From CAZBGL01 sp964491375 (GTDB lineage: Bacteria; Desulfobacterota; Deferrisomatia; Deferrisomatales; Deferrisomataceae): a stretch of 35,349 nt of DNA. Within the stretch, counting starts at the first letter, position 1. Every line of letters begins with the position of its first letter. This document shows positions 1-10,156 of this stretch, in pieces. A program made the translations under genes and the position numbers. Where the stretch lies: positions 1-35,349 of the forward strand of contig CAZBGL010000221.1 in the NCBI GenBank assembly GCA_964491375.1, read 5' to 3'. The notes below the pieces were generated by a model. The model had not been told where the DNA came from. It made no database searches and worked only from the letters and a program-made list of their open reading frames with translations.

Positions 1-139
1 ACACGGGGTGGGCCTGGGCAAGCTCGGCTTCGTGGAGGCCGAACACGGCCCGGCGCTCGAGTACATGCGCCGCATCAAGCAGGCCCTGGACCCGAAGAAC
101 ATCCTGAACCCCGGAAAGATGCTGCCCCCGAAGGGATAG
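1..139 (+). CDS. FAD-linked oxidase (GlcD / D-lactate dehydrogenase type), C-terminal end only
   Basis: Only the last 45 codons are in the window, read from base 2 to a TAG at 137-139. The frame shows HGVGLGKLGF early on and ends in DPKNILNPGKM plus a short tail. The 'HG.G..K' segment and the 'DP..ILNPGK' ending are the usual carboxy terminus of the FAD-linked oxidase C domain found in GlcD, D-lactate dehydrogenases and alkyl-DHAP synthase relatives. These flavoproteins oxidise 2-hydroxy acids and pass electrons to partner Fe-S subunits or quinones. The substrate cannot be decided from the tail. The uspA-like gene follows 77 bases later with its own ribosome site. Confidence 0.8.
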   Translation, partial: HGVGLGKLGFVEAEHGPALEYMRRIKQALDPKNILNPGKMLPPKG

Positions 140-216
140 GCCACGCACCTTGCCAACCGGCCGCGGGCCGGGTAGGTTCTTCAGCCTTCGGGCGCCCCAA
201 CCGGGAGGTTCGTTTC

Positions 217-705
217 ATGCTGCCGGAGATCCGCACCATCCTGTACGCCACCGATCTGTCCGAACACGCCGTGCTCGCGTTCCGCTACGCCCTGAGCCTG
301 GCCCAGCGCTACGACGCGCGGATCGTGGTGGTCCACGCCGTGGAGCCCCTGAGCCCCATGACCAAGAGCATGGTGGAGGTGTACCTCACGCCCGAGACCC
401 GGGAGCGGCTGGAACGGGAGGGCCGCGAGCGGCTCATGGAACGCCTGCGGGAGCGGCTGGAGCTCTTCTGCCAGGAGGAACTGTGCACCGACCCCCAGGG
501 CCGGGACCGGGTCCGGGACATCCGCCTCGTGGAGGGCCGGCCGGCCGAGGTGATCCTCGACGAGGCCGAGCGCGTCCGCGCCGACCTCATCGTGATGGGC
601 TCCCATGGCCACTCCGCCGTGGGCGAGATCCTGCTGGGATCCACGGCCCACCGGGTCACCCAGCGCGCCCGGGTGCCCGTGTTGCTGGTGCGCGAGGACG
701 CCTGA
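217..705 (+). CDS. Universal stress protein, UspA family, single domain
   Basis: This 162-residue protein is one Usp domain. It opens with the usual beta-strand and loop (ILYATDLSEHA) and ends with the nucleotide-binding signature G-2x-G-9x-G-S/T, seen as GSHG followed nine residues later by GST. That motif marks the ATP-binding subclass (MJ0577-like) rather than the non-binding E. coli UspA subclass. The insertion near residues 50-105 (charged, with many Glu and Arg) makes the domain slightly longer than the typical 140-150 residues. GGGAGG lies just upstream of the ATG. It converges with the malic enzyme gene, 18 bases from stop to stop. A role in stress survival is known for the family; the specific role here is unknown. 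Confidence 0.9.
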   Translation: MLPEIRTILYATDLSEHAVLAFRYALSLAQRYDARIVVVHAVEPLSPMTKSMVEVYLTPETRERLEREGRERLMERLRERLELFCQEELCTDPQGRDRVRDIRLVEGRPAEVILDEAERVRADLIVMGSHGHSAVGEILLGSTAHRVTQRARVPVLLVREDA

Positions 706-723
706 GCCCCGGGCCGGCCCCCC

Positions 724-3318
<2,595 letters not shown>

Positions 3319-3434
3319 GGGATGTCCCTCGGATCGGCGCTCCGGAAGCCCGGGTTGTGGCGTCCCCACGCACGGGGTAGGATCTCGGGCCGGGCGCCTG
3401 CCCGGCACCGGGATCTGCCCGCGAGGAGGACGCG

Positions 3435-4754
3435 ATGGTTCCCCGAACGGTCCTGTGGACGGTTGCGGGTCTCCTGCTGAGCATGATCGGCGCGGCGGGG
3501 TGCGCGGTCAACCCCGTGACCGGGGAACGCCAGCTCATGCTCATGAGCGAGGAAAAGGAGATCGAGCTCGGAAAGCGATCGTACCCCCTGTACACCCAGA
3601 TGTCCGAGGGGGAGTTCCCCGACCCGGAACTCCAGGCCTACGTGAACCGGGTGGGGCGGCGGCTGGCAAGGCTCAGCCACCGGCCGGACCTGCCGTACGA
3701 GTTCAACGTGGTGAACGCCTCCGAGATCAACGCCTACGCCCTCCCCGGCGGCAAGATCTCCATCACCCGGGGGCTCCTGTCCCGCATGGAGAACGAGGCC
3801 CAGCTCGCCGCCGTGCTGGGCCACGAGATCGGCCACGTGGCCGCCCGCCACCAGGCGGCCGGGTACACGCGCCAGGTGATCGCGGGCGTGCTCACCGCCG
3901 TGGGTGTGGCGGCCCTGGAGACCGCCGGGGTGCGGGGGGCCGACCTCCTGGCCCAGGGCGGCGCACTGGCCGCCAACCTGGTGCTCATGAAGTACAGCCG
4001 CGACCAGGAGCGTCAAGCCGACGAACTGGGCATGGACTACATGACCCGGGCCGGGTACAACCCCCAGGGCATGGTCCAGGTGATGGAGATCCTGCTGAGG
4101 GCGCAGAAAAAGCAGCCCTCGGCCGTAGAGGCCCTGTTCCTGAGCCACCCCCTGACCACGGAGCGCCTGGCCACGGCCAAGGCGATGGCCGCGCGCCAGC
4201 CGGAGCACCTGCGCACCCCCGAGCGGCTGCGCGAAGAACCCTTTCGCAAGGCCACGGCCCGCCTGCGCGAACTCGCCCCTGCCTACGCCAAGATGGACGA
4301 GGGCCGGAGGGCCCTGGCGCGGGACAAAACGGAAAGGGCGCTCGAACTCCTGGAGGAGGCCACCCGCATGGCGCCGGACCAGGCCCTCATCTGGGCGTTC
4401 CGGGCCGCGGCCGAGGCCAAGGCCGAAAAGACCGACGCCGCGCTCCGGTCCGCGGAGAAGGCCGCCAAGCTGGCCCCGGACCTGTTCCGGGCACGGTTCA
4501 CGGCCGGCGTGGTGGCGTTCGAGGCGGGAGAACACGCACGCAGCCTTCGGCACCTGGAGGCGGCCGAGGAGCTCGTACCCGGCCAGCCCCAGGTGGCCTT
4601 CTTCCGGGGGCGCAACTACGAGGCCACGGGCCGCAGGGAGGACGCGGCCCGGCAGTACGCGGCCGTGCTCAAGAAGGTCCGCCGGGGGCCCATGGCCGAG
4701 TACTGCTACCGACGGCTCGTGGAGTGGGGATACGTCCGGCCGTCCCGGAGGTGA
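3435..4754 (+). CDS. M48-family metalloprotease lipoprotein with C-terminal TPR region (BepA-like)
   Basis: A 439-residue envelope protease. The N-terminus is a signal peptide with a lipobox ending AAGC (Cys23), so the protein is likely lipid-anchored in the periplasm or outer membrane. The zinc site is HEIGH at 130-134, with the third ligand probably Glu192 in the sequence RDQERQADELG, the usual M48 arrangement. From about residue 285 the sequence turns into alternating Ala-rich helices with TPR character up to the end. This architecture matches BepA/YfgC-type proteases, which handle outer-membrane protein and LptD quality control in E. coli; the same role here is inferred. GAGGAGG sits seven bases before the ATG. 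The gene diverges from the tandem malic enzyme with 116 bases between starts and converges on dapF. Confidence 0.9.
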   Translation: MVPRTVLWTVAGLLLSMIGAAGCAVNPVTGERQLMLMSEEKEIELGKRSYPLYTQMSEGEFPDPELQAYVNRVGRRLARLSHRPDLPYEFNVVNASEINAYALPGGKISITRGLLSRMENEAQLAAVLGHEIGHVAARHQAAGYTRQVIAGVLTAVGVAALETAGVRGADLLAQGGALAANLVLMKYSRDQERQADELGMDYMTRAGYNPQGMVQVMEILLRAQKKQPSAVEALFLSHPLTTERLATAKAMAARQPEHLRTPERLREEPFRKATARLRELAPAYAKMDEGRRALARDKTERALELLEEATRMAPDQALIWAFRAAAEAKAEKTDAALRSAEKAAKLAPDLFRARFTAGVVAFEAGEHARSLRHLEAAEELVPGQPQVAFFRGRNYEATGRREDAARQYAAVLKKVRRGPMAEYCYRRLVEWGYVRPSRR

Positions 4755-4776
4755 ACCCCGTCCGAGCGACCCCCCG

Positions 4777-4807
4777 CCCTGCGGCGCGCAGGGGGCCCGA
4801 AGCCCCC
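4777..4807. terminator. Overlapping hairpins in the convergent gap between the M48 protease and dapF
   Basis: CCCTGCG at 4777-4783 pairs with CGCAGGG at 4787-4793 around a GCG loop. An alternative stem, GGGGGC at 4791-4796 with GCCCCC at 4802-4807, shares bases with the first, so the two are mutually exclusive. Neither is followed by a T tract, so this could be a weak or Rho-assisted bidirectional end signal. The rest of the 133-base gap shows nothing else. Confidence 0.35.
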
Positions 4808-4887
4808 GCCCGGTCGATCCCCCCGCGCGGACGTGGCACCCGCACGCCCCCATGCTGCGGGGCCCGTTCCGCCCTCCTCCGGACCGT

Positions 4888-5712
4888 TCACCCCTCCCCG
4901 AACCACGTGCCCTCGAACACGAACGCGGCCGGGCCCGCGAGGAACACGTGGCGGGTCTCCGGCTCCCACCGGACCTCCAGTTCGCCGCCGTCCAGCACCA
5001 CCGCAACCTCCCGGCCGGTGCGGCCGGTCCAGCACGAGGCCACGGCCGCGGCCGCAGCCCCGCTCCCGCAGGCGGGGGTGAGCCCCGCCCCCCGCTCCCA
5101 CACCCGCATCCGGATCCGGTCCGGGGCGAGCACCTGGACGAACTCCACGTTGGTGCGCTCCGGGAAGAACGGGTGCCGCTCGATCCGGGGGCCCACCTCC
5201 TCCACCGGGTAGGCCTCGGCGTCGTCCACGAACACCACGGCGTGGGGGTTGCCCACGGAAACGCAGGTGACCTTGACCGATGTCTCGCCCAGGGGGAGGG
5301 GCTGTTCCCGCACGGGGCCGTCCGCCCTTGCCGGGATCTCGCGCCCCTCGAACCGGGGCGTCCCCAGGTCCACCTCCGCCCCGTCCCCCGCCGTCCGCAC
5401 GGCCACCACGCCCGAGGGGGTCTCCACCCGGAGCGCCGGGCCCGCACCCTCCCGCTCGGAGAGGTACCGGGCCACGCACCGGAGCCCGTTGCCGCACATG
5501 CCGGCCGGGCTGCCGTCGGCGTTGTAGAACGCCACGGCCACGTCCGCCCGGGCGGACGACCGGAGCACCAGCACCTGGTCGCATCCGACACCCAGCCGGC
5601 GGTGCGCGATCCGGGGGGCCAGCCGTTCCCACCCGCGCCGGTCCCCTGCCCGCTCGTCCACTACCACGAAGTCGTTGCCCAACCCGTGCATCTTGACGAA
5701 GGGAATGCCCAT
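4888..5712 (-). CDS. dapF: Diaminopimelate epimerase
   Basis: The 274-residue protein converts LL- to meso-diaminopimelate for lysine and peptidoglycan synthesis. It starts with the characteristic FVKMHGLGNDF. Both active-site cysteines are present: Cys73 in MCGNGLRC and Cys215 in PACGSGA, with the Glu206-Arg207 pair of WERG just before the second. Length matches the family. It lies 13 bases downstream of the nudix hydrolase gene on the same strand, so the two are probably cotranscribed. GGAGGAGCC precedes the ATG. No other lysine genes are visible nearby. Confidence 0.96.
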   Translation of the reverse strand: MGIPFVKMHGLGNDFVVVDERAGDRRGWERLAPRIAHRRLGVGCDQVLVLRSSARADVAVAFYNADGSPAGMCGNGLRCVARYLSEREGAGPALRVETPSGVVAVRTAGDGAEVDLGTPRFEGREIPARADGPVREQPLPLGETSVKVTCVSVGNPHAVVFVDDAEAYPVEEVGPRIERHPFFPERTNVEFVQVLAPDRIRMRVWERGAGLTPACGSGAAAAAVASCWTGRTGREVAVVLDGGELEVRWEPETRHVFLAGPAAFVFEGTWFGEG

Positions 5713-5725
5713 CGGCGGCTCCTCC

Positions 5726-6343
5726 TCAGGGCCGGGCGTCCGGGGGAAACCGCAGCCCCAGTCGCGAAAAGAACTGTCTCACGAGCCGGTACGTGATACC
5801 CCACAGCACGGGCCGGTGGGGTTCCGCCAGGCGCACCGCCGGCTCCGGCTCGTCGGCCCCGGAGAACCGTGGGCGAAGCGTCAGGTGGCGGCTCGGGTCC
5901 AGGAACACGCCCAGGGGGACCCAGAAGGCGTGGGCCACCTCGTGGTTCGGGCGGAGGGGCTCCCCGCCCCCTACCGCGTAGGCAAAACACCGGACCGTCA
6001 CGGGCAACCGGTCGCCGCACACCGTGCCCACCTCCCCCGCGAACCGCGAACCGCGCAGGTCCAGGCCCACCTCCTCCAGGGTCTCGCGCTCGGCCGCGGC
6101 CCGCGCGTCCGGATCCGACGGCTCCAGGCGCCCGCCGGGGAAGGCCAGGTGCCCCGACCACGGGTCCCCTTCCTTCCGGGCCCGCTCGATGAACAGCATC
6201 TCGGGCCCGTCCGGGCCGGGCCGCAGAACCAGGGCCACGGCGGCCCGGGTGGTGTGGGGGCAGATCCCGGGCTCGGGCGCGCGCCCCGCGGCCAGGCGCC
6301 GGCACACCTCGTCCAGGGAAAGGGGAAAACCGGGATGATCCAT
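5726..6343 (-). CDS. Nudix hydrolase, probable CoA pyrophosphatase (NudL-like)
   Basis: A 205-residue protein with a Nudix box at about residues 70-94, including FPGGRLEPSD and RETLEEVGL. The segment just before it, FIERARKEGDPWSGHLAFPGG, is of the kind seen in CoA-hydrolysing nudix enzymes (UPF0035 signature), which cleave CoA or acyl-CoA to 4'-phosphopantetheine and adenosine 3',5'-bisphosphate. The ATG at 6343 has GGAG about eight bases upstream; an in-frame ATG at 6406 would extend it by 21 low-complexity residues and is less likely. The C-terminal part (YRLVRQFFSRLG) is typical of the family. It leads a two-gene unit with dapF. The CoA assignment is a family inference. Confidence 0.88.
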   Translation of the reverse strand: MDHPGFPLSLDEVCRRLAAGRAPEPGICPHTTRAAVALVLRPGPDGPEMLFIERARKEGDPWSGHLAFPGGRLEPSDPDARAAAERETLEEVGLDLRGSRFAGEVGTVCGDRLPVTVRCFAYAVGGGEPLRPNHEVAHAFWVPLGVFLDPSRHLTLRPRFSGADEPEPAVRLAEPHRPVLWGITYRLVRQFFSRLGLRFPPDARP

Positions 6344-6429
6344 GGCATCCGCTCCGCCGGCCGCGCCTTGCCCCGCCCGAGGGGGCGGTGCTACAGTCCG
6401 GTCCATCCACCCTCCCCGGGGGAAGAACC

Positions 6430-6696
6430 ATGGAGGAGCCGATCCGCGATCCCGAAGCGGCCCGCCGGCTGGCCCGCACGATTGTAAGCGACCTGGCGGC
6501 CTACCACAAAGACGAGGTGGAACGGGGAATCGTGGAGGACTCCCTGTTCCAGGTGCTCGCCGAGGCCATCGAGGAGGGGCGTCGGCACTACCGGTCCCGG
6601 GTGAGCCCCGAGATCTACCGGATGGGCTTCTACGAAAAGGCCCTCGTGGACTTCCTGCTGAAACCCTTCGGCCGGATCAAGAGCCGGATCTGGTAG
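6430..6696 (+). CDS. Small conserved-looking hypothetical protein
   Basis: The 88-residue protein is mostly helical and charged, for example ARRLARTIVSDLAAYHKDEVERG and EALVERG-like spacing further on (EDSLFQVLAEAIEEGRRHYRSRV). I recall similar short proteins in delta-proteobacteria but know no function for them. The ATG at 6430 follows GGGGGAAG; an upstream in-frame ATG at 6388 lacks a ribosome site. The pseudouridine synthase gene begins 12 bases after its stop, which suggests cotranscription. It diverges from the nudix gene with 86 bases between starts, the likely promoter region for both. Confidence 0.7.
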   Translation: MEEPIRDPEAARRLARTIVSDLAAYHKDEVERGIVEDSLFQVLAEAIEEGRRHYRSRVSPEIYRMGFYEKALVDFLLKPFGRIKSRIW

Positions 6697-6708
6697 GGGA
6701 GCCCTGGG

Positions 6709-7692
6709 GTGGACGCGCGCGCGCCCTCACACCCCGGCCGGTTCGTCCTGACCGTGCCTCCCCATGCCCGGGGGGAACGCCTGGACCGGTACCTCGCCGG
6801 GGCCTGCCCGGGGCTCACCCGCTCGCGCATCCAGAAGCTGATCCGGACCGGCAGGGTGAGCGTGGACGGGAGCGGGACCGCCCCCGGACGGCGGCTCCGG
6901 GGCGGGGAATCGGTGGTGGTGGAGATTCCCCCGGCGGAACCGGCCTCCGCACGGCCCCAGCCCCTGCCGGTGGAGGTGGTGTTCGAGGATCGGTGGCTCG
7001 TGGTGGTGGACAAGCCCCGGGGCATGGTGGTGCACCCTGCGCCCGGACATCCGGCCGGAACCCTGGTCAACGCGCTGCTCCACCGGTGCCGGGACCTCTC
7101 CGGCGTGGGGGGGGAACTGCGGCCCGGAATCGTGCACCGGCTCGACAAGGACACGACCGGGCTCCTGGTGGTGGCCAAGGACGACGTCACCCACCGGGCG
7201 CTCCAGGCCCAGTTCAAGGAGCGTTCGGTGGAAAAGGTCTACCTGGCCGTGGTGGTGGGGCACCTCCAGGGCGAGGGGGTGGTGGACCGCCCGATCGGCC
7301 GGCACCCGAAGGACCGCAAGCGCATGGCCGTGGACGCCCCCCGGGGGCGTCCGGCGTGGACCCGGTGGAAGGCGGTCCAGGCCCTTCGGGGCGCCACCCT
7401 GGTGGAGGCGTGCATCGGCACCGGACGGACCCACCAGATCCGGGTCCACCTGGCCAGCCTGGGACACCCGGTGGCCGGCGACCCCCTCTACGGGGGCGTG
7501 CGAAGGGCCCGGGGCCTGGGGGATCCGCTGGCACGGCGGCTCCTGGAGGGGGCGCCCGCCCAGGCGCTCCACGCCTGGCGGCTGGTGTTCGACCACCCCC
7601 GCACCGGCGAGCGCCTGCGCCTCGTGGCGCCGGTTCCGCCGGACCTGGCCCGGCTGATCACCGATCTGGGGGGCGAGGTGCCGGCGGGGTGA
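6709..7692 (+). CDS. rluD: RluD-type 23S rRNA pseudouridine synthase
   Basis: A 327-residue protein with an N-terminal S4 RNA-binding domain (about residues 20-75: RLDRYLA, then SRIQKLIRTGRVSVDG) followed by a PseudoU_synth_2 catalytic domain. The catalytic motif HRLDKDTTG carries Asp146. The later GRTHQIRVHL and GDPLYGG blocks complete the RluA/RluD signature. RluD makes pseudouridines in helix 69 of 23S rRNA; RluC-type specificity cannot be excluded from motifs. The GTG start at 6709 has AGGGGAG upstream. Its last 35 bases overlap the 3' end of the oppositely oriented DUF3108 gene. Confidence 0.92.
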   Translation: MDARAPSHPGRFVLTVPPHARGERLDRYLAGACPGLTRSRIQKLIRTGRVSVDGSGTAPGRRLRGGESVVVEIPPAEPASARPQPLPVEVVFEDRWLVVVDKPRGMVVHPAPGHPAGTLVNALLHRCRDLSGVGGELRPGIVHRLDKDTTGLLVVAKDDVTHRALQAQFKERSVEKVYLAVVVGHLQGEGVVDRPIGRHPKDRKRMAVDAPRGRPAWTRWKAVQALRGATLVEACIGTGRTHQIRVHLASLGHPVAGDPLYGGVRRARGLGDPLARRLLEGAPAQALHAWRLVFDHPRTGERLRLVAPVPPDLARLITDLGGEVPAG

Positions 7693-8440
7693 CCGCCACC
7701 AGCTCGGCCGTGAACGCCCCCACGACGACCTCGCTCTGGAGCTTCACGGGCATCCGGCGCCCGTCCTCGGTGAGCCAGATGAAGATCCGGGCGCCGGGGC
7801 TCTTTTTGAAGATGCCGCCGATGCCCTCGATCCGGGGCTCCACCTTCACGGTCCGGAACGTGCCGGCCGGGGTGCGCACGGTCTCGCGGCCGAGCACCGT
7901 CACCGTGCCGGTGACGAGCTTCTTTCCGTCGGTGATGTCGAAGGTCACGGTGCGGTCGTCGGGAAGGGCCATCGTGCGGTAGGCGTAGAAGCACGACAGG
8001 GGATCCTGCACCCCGGGCGGGACCAGGATCTCCTTGCGCAGCGAGCCGTTTCGGAAGTACCGGGCCGAGCCCCGCCCCGGGTCGAACAGCACCTCCACCC
8101 GCCGGGGTTTGCCCCACCCCTCCTTGGCGTGCTTGAAGTACCGCAGGGGCCGCACGCTGCCCGGCAGCACGGTGGATTCCACCCGGTTGCGGACGGGGTA
8201 GAGGGCGTCGATGTACGGAAGCGTGCGGGCCTTGGCCCGGAACTTGATGCGGCCGCCCCCTGCGTCCAGCACCTCGAGGCTGGCGCGGGCCGCCGGGATC
8301 ACCCCCCAGCGCACCCGGAACTCGAGGCGCTCGCCCACCAGGGCGCCCAGCCGGGGCGGCGGGGGAAGCGCCGCGGCCGCGCCGATCCAGAGCGCGGCCA
8401 CGAGGCAGAAGGACGGGACGACACACCGATGTTTCCGCAC
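7658..8440 (-). CDS. Exported DUF3108-family protein
   Basis: A 260-residue protein with a signal peptide (RKHRCVVPSFCLVAALWIGAAAALP). The mature part contains the features I associate with DUF3108 proteins: GERLEFRVRWGVIPAA near the start, DPLSCFYAYR in the middle, and a C-terminal IFIWLTEDGRRMPVKLQSEV block. These are periplasmic beta-rich proteins of unknown function. The chosen GTG at 8440 is the only in-frame start at the signal peptide; the nearby ATG at 8451 is out of frame. Its start overlaps the divergent pgeF start by 12 bases and its end overlaps rluD by 35 bases, so its promoter must lie within pgeF coding sequence. Confidence 0.82.
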   Translation of the reverse strand: MRKHRCVVPSFCLVAALWIGAAAALPPPPRLGALVGERLEFRVRWGVIPAARASLEVLDAGGGRIKFRAKARTLPYIDALYPVRNRVESTVLPGSVRPLRYFKHAKEGWGKPRRVEVLFDPGRGSARYFRNGSLRKEILVPPGVQDPLSCFYAYRTMALPDDRTVTFDITDGKKLVTGTVTVLGRETVRTPAGTFRTVKVEPRIEGIGGIFKKSPGARIFIWLTEDGRRMPVKLQSEVVVGAFTAELVAVTPPAPRPPDR

Positions 8441-9163
8441 GGCCCCAGCATAGCCCACACCGGGGGCGACGCGCATCCCCTTGGGGAGCGTTCCCCCCTG
8501 CTGGCCGGGGTGCCCGGGTTGATCCACGGGTTCACCCTGAGGGACGGCGGCGACTTCCGGGCCGGCCCTCCCCCGGGCTGGACCCGGGCCGCGGGCGCAA
8601 GCAGCCTGCGCCTCCTGGAGCAGGTCCACGGTGCGGCCGTGGCCTCTCCGGACGCCCCGCCGGGCCGGCCCCGGGCGGACGGATGGGCGGGCCGCCCCGG
8701 CCCGGGCGTGCTGCTGGGGATCCGCACGGCCGACTGCGTGCCGGTGATCCTCTGTCATCCCCCCACCCGCACGTTGGGGCTGGCCCATGCCGGCTGGCGG
8801 GGGCTGGCCGGGGGGATCGTGGAGCGGGTGCTCGAGGCCATGGGCGTTCCCGCCCGGCAGGTGCTGGCGGCCGTGGGGCCGGCCATAGGACCCTGCTGCT
8901 ACCAGGTGGGCTCCGAGGTGGTGCGCGCCGTGGGCTTCCCGTTCGCCCGGCCGTGGCCCGGGCGGACCGACCGGTTCCGGCTGGACCTTGCCGCCGCGGT
9001 GGCCGACCGGCTTGCGCGCCTGGGCGTGCCCGGCCCCCGCATCGACCGGGTGGGCGGCTGCACGGCCTGCCACACCGACCGGTACTTCTCGTACCGGGCC
9101 GAAGGGGCGGGCACGGGCCGCCTCTGCGCGTTCGCCGGGTGGCGGCGGGAGGACGCGGAATGA
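8429..9163 (+). CDS. pgeF: PgeF / YfiH-family multicopper-oxidase-fold purine nucleoside phosphorylase
   Basis: The protein has the family's signature blocks in order: QVHGA, then IRTADCVPV, AHAGWRG, and AIGPCCYQVG, ending with GGCTACHTDRYFSYRAEG. The His and Cys residues in these blocks form the metal site. Members act as adenosine deaminase/purine nucleoside phosphorylases (human FAMIN/LACC1 relatives); in E. coli the protein also affects peptidoglycan fidelity. The ATG at 8429 gives 244 residues, but it overlaps the divergent DUF3108 start; a GTG at about 8509, just before PGLIHGF, would fit the usual family start better although its ribosome site is poor. Its stop overlaps coaE as ATGA. 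Confidence 0.88.
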   Translation: MFPHGPSIAHTGGDAHPLGERSPLLAGVPGLIHGFTLRDGGDFRAGPPPGWTRAAGASSLRLLEQVHGAAVASPDAPPGRPRADGWAGRPGPGVLLGIRTADCVPVILCHPPTRTLGLAHAGWRGLAGGIVERVLEAMGVPARQVLAAVGPAIGPCCYQVGSEVVRAVGFPFARPWPGRTDRFRLDLAAAVADRLARLGVPGPRIDRVGGCTACHTDRYFSYRAEGAGTGRLCAFAGWRREDAE

Positions 9164-9831
9164 TCGTGCGGGGATGGCCCGAAGCCCGGCCGATCCGGCT
9201 CGTGGGGCTCACCGGGGGCATCGCCACGGGCAAGAGCACGGCGGCCCGCCGGTTCGCCCGGGCCGGACTTGCGGTGATCGACGCCGACCGGTTGGCCCGC
9301 GACGTCGTCCGGCCGGGCACGCCCGCCCTGGCGGAGATCGCGGCGGCGTTCGGCCCGGAGGTGATCCGGCCCGACGGCAGCCTGGACCGCGAACGGCTCG
9401 GCCGGATCGTGTTTGCCGATCCCCGGGCCCGGGCCCGCCTCAACGCGATCGTCCACCCCCGGGTGCACGAGGAGGCGGAGCGGCGCTTCGCCGAGGCCCG
9501 CCGGCGGCACCCCGGAGGGGTGGTCGTGTACGACGTGCCGCTCCTGTTCGAGACCGGGAGCGAGGGCCGCTTCGACCTGGTGATCGTGGTGTACACCCCG
9601 CGTGCGGTCCAGGAGGCCCGGCTCGCGGCCCGGGACGGCCTGGACCTCGCCGAGGCCCGCCGGCGGGTGGACGCCCAGATGGACATCGACGAAAAAGCCG
9701 CCCGGGCCCACGTGGTGCTTGAGAACACGGGCACACCGGCCGATCTGGAAGGGCAGGTGGACGCCCTGGTCGAGCGCATCCGGCGGCACAACGCGCGTTA
9801 TGGGGTTGACAAACCGGGTGGGAGCGATTAG
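9160..9831 (+). CDS. coaE: Dephospho-CoA kinase
   Basis: A 223-residue P-loop kinase that phosphorylates dephospho-CoA at the 3' hydroxyl, the last step of CoA synthesis. The N-terminus shows the ATP-binding loop GLTGGIATGKST, followed by IDADRLARDV, IVHPRV and the VYDVPLLFETG block, all family hallmarks. It begins inside the pgeF stop (ATGA at 9160-9163), indicating translational coupling. The 3' end of the gene carries a good sigma-70-type promoter for rho. coaE followed by rho is an order I recall from Desulfuromonadales genomes. Confidence 0.95.
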   Translation: MIVRGWPEARPIRLVGLTGGIATGKSTAARRFARAGLAVIDADRLARDVVRPGTPALAEIAAAFGPEVIRPDGSLDRERLGRIVFADPRARARLNAIVHPRVHEEAERRFAEARRRHPGGVVVYDVPLLFETGSEGRFDLVIVVYTPRAVQEARLAARDGLDLAEARRRVDAQMDIDEKAARAHVVLENTGTPADLEGQVDALVERIRRHNARYGVDKPGGSD

Positions 9832-9834
9832 AAA
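9806..9834 (+). promoter_or_regulatory. Sigma-70-type promoter for rho, inside the end of coaE
   Basis: A perfect -35 TTGACA at 9806-9811 is followed, after a 17-base spacer, by TAGAAA at 9829-9834, four of six matches to TATAAT. Transcription would start near 9841, just past the coaE stop, and give rho a leader of about 315 bases. Confidence 0.6.
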
Positions 9835-9840
9835 GGCTCG

Positions 9841-10156
9841 CGGTACGGGCCTCCCGTGCCACACCCACCGGAGACGCCCCGTTTGGATCCTCTCCCACAG
9901 GGCTCGGTTGCTCGTTCCGGGGTTCGTCAGCGTCCAATAGATCCCAGCGTTTTGGTTGCCAGACCCTTTCACGGACCCTTCGGGTCCATCACGACCTGAC
10001 CGGAGTACGTTCTCTCTTCCCGAGACCGATCCGCGTCTTCACGAGACAACCGCGAAACCAACTCTTCAACACCCACAAACCATCATGAAAAACGCCAAGA
10101 CTGCCCAAAGAAAGAACAACAACAAGCGCGCGTGCAACGGAAACGCGGCGGTTCCC
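9841..10156 (+). promoter_or_regulatory. Long rho leader with C-rich, G-poor rut-like segment
   Basis: No convincing gene lies in this stretch. A 6-bp hairpin (GGACCC, TTC loop, GGGTCC) is at 9973-9987. From 10021 to 10080 I count 24 C, 9 G, 20 A and 7 T, in a genome otherwise rich in G; in the last 30 bases there are 13 C and only 2 G. Such C-over-G unstructured RNA is what Rho binds. Rho is known to attenuate its own transcription in E. coli, so this leader is a natural candidate for autoregulation. An ATG at 10085 in frame with rho has no ribosome site. Confidence 0.55.

Noticed and set aside
10085..10156. In-frame extension of rho adding 24 Lys/Asn-rich residues
   Set aside because: There is no ribosome site before the 10085 ATG, base composition here is leader-like, and MHLQELKAK at 10157 matches the usual Rho start and length.
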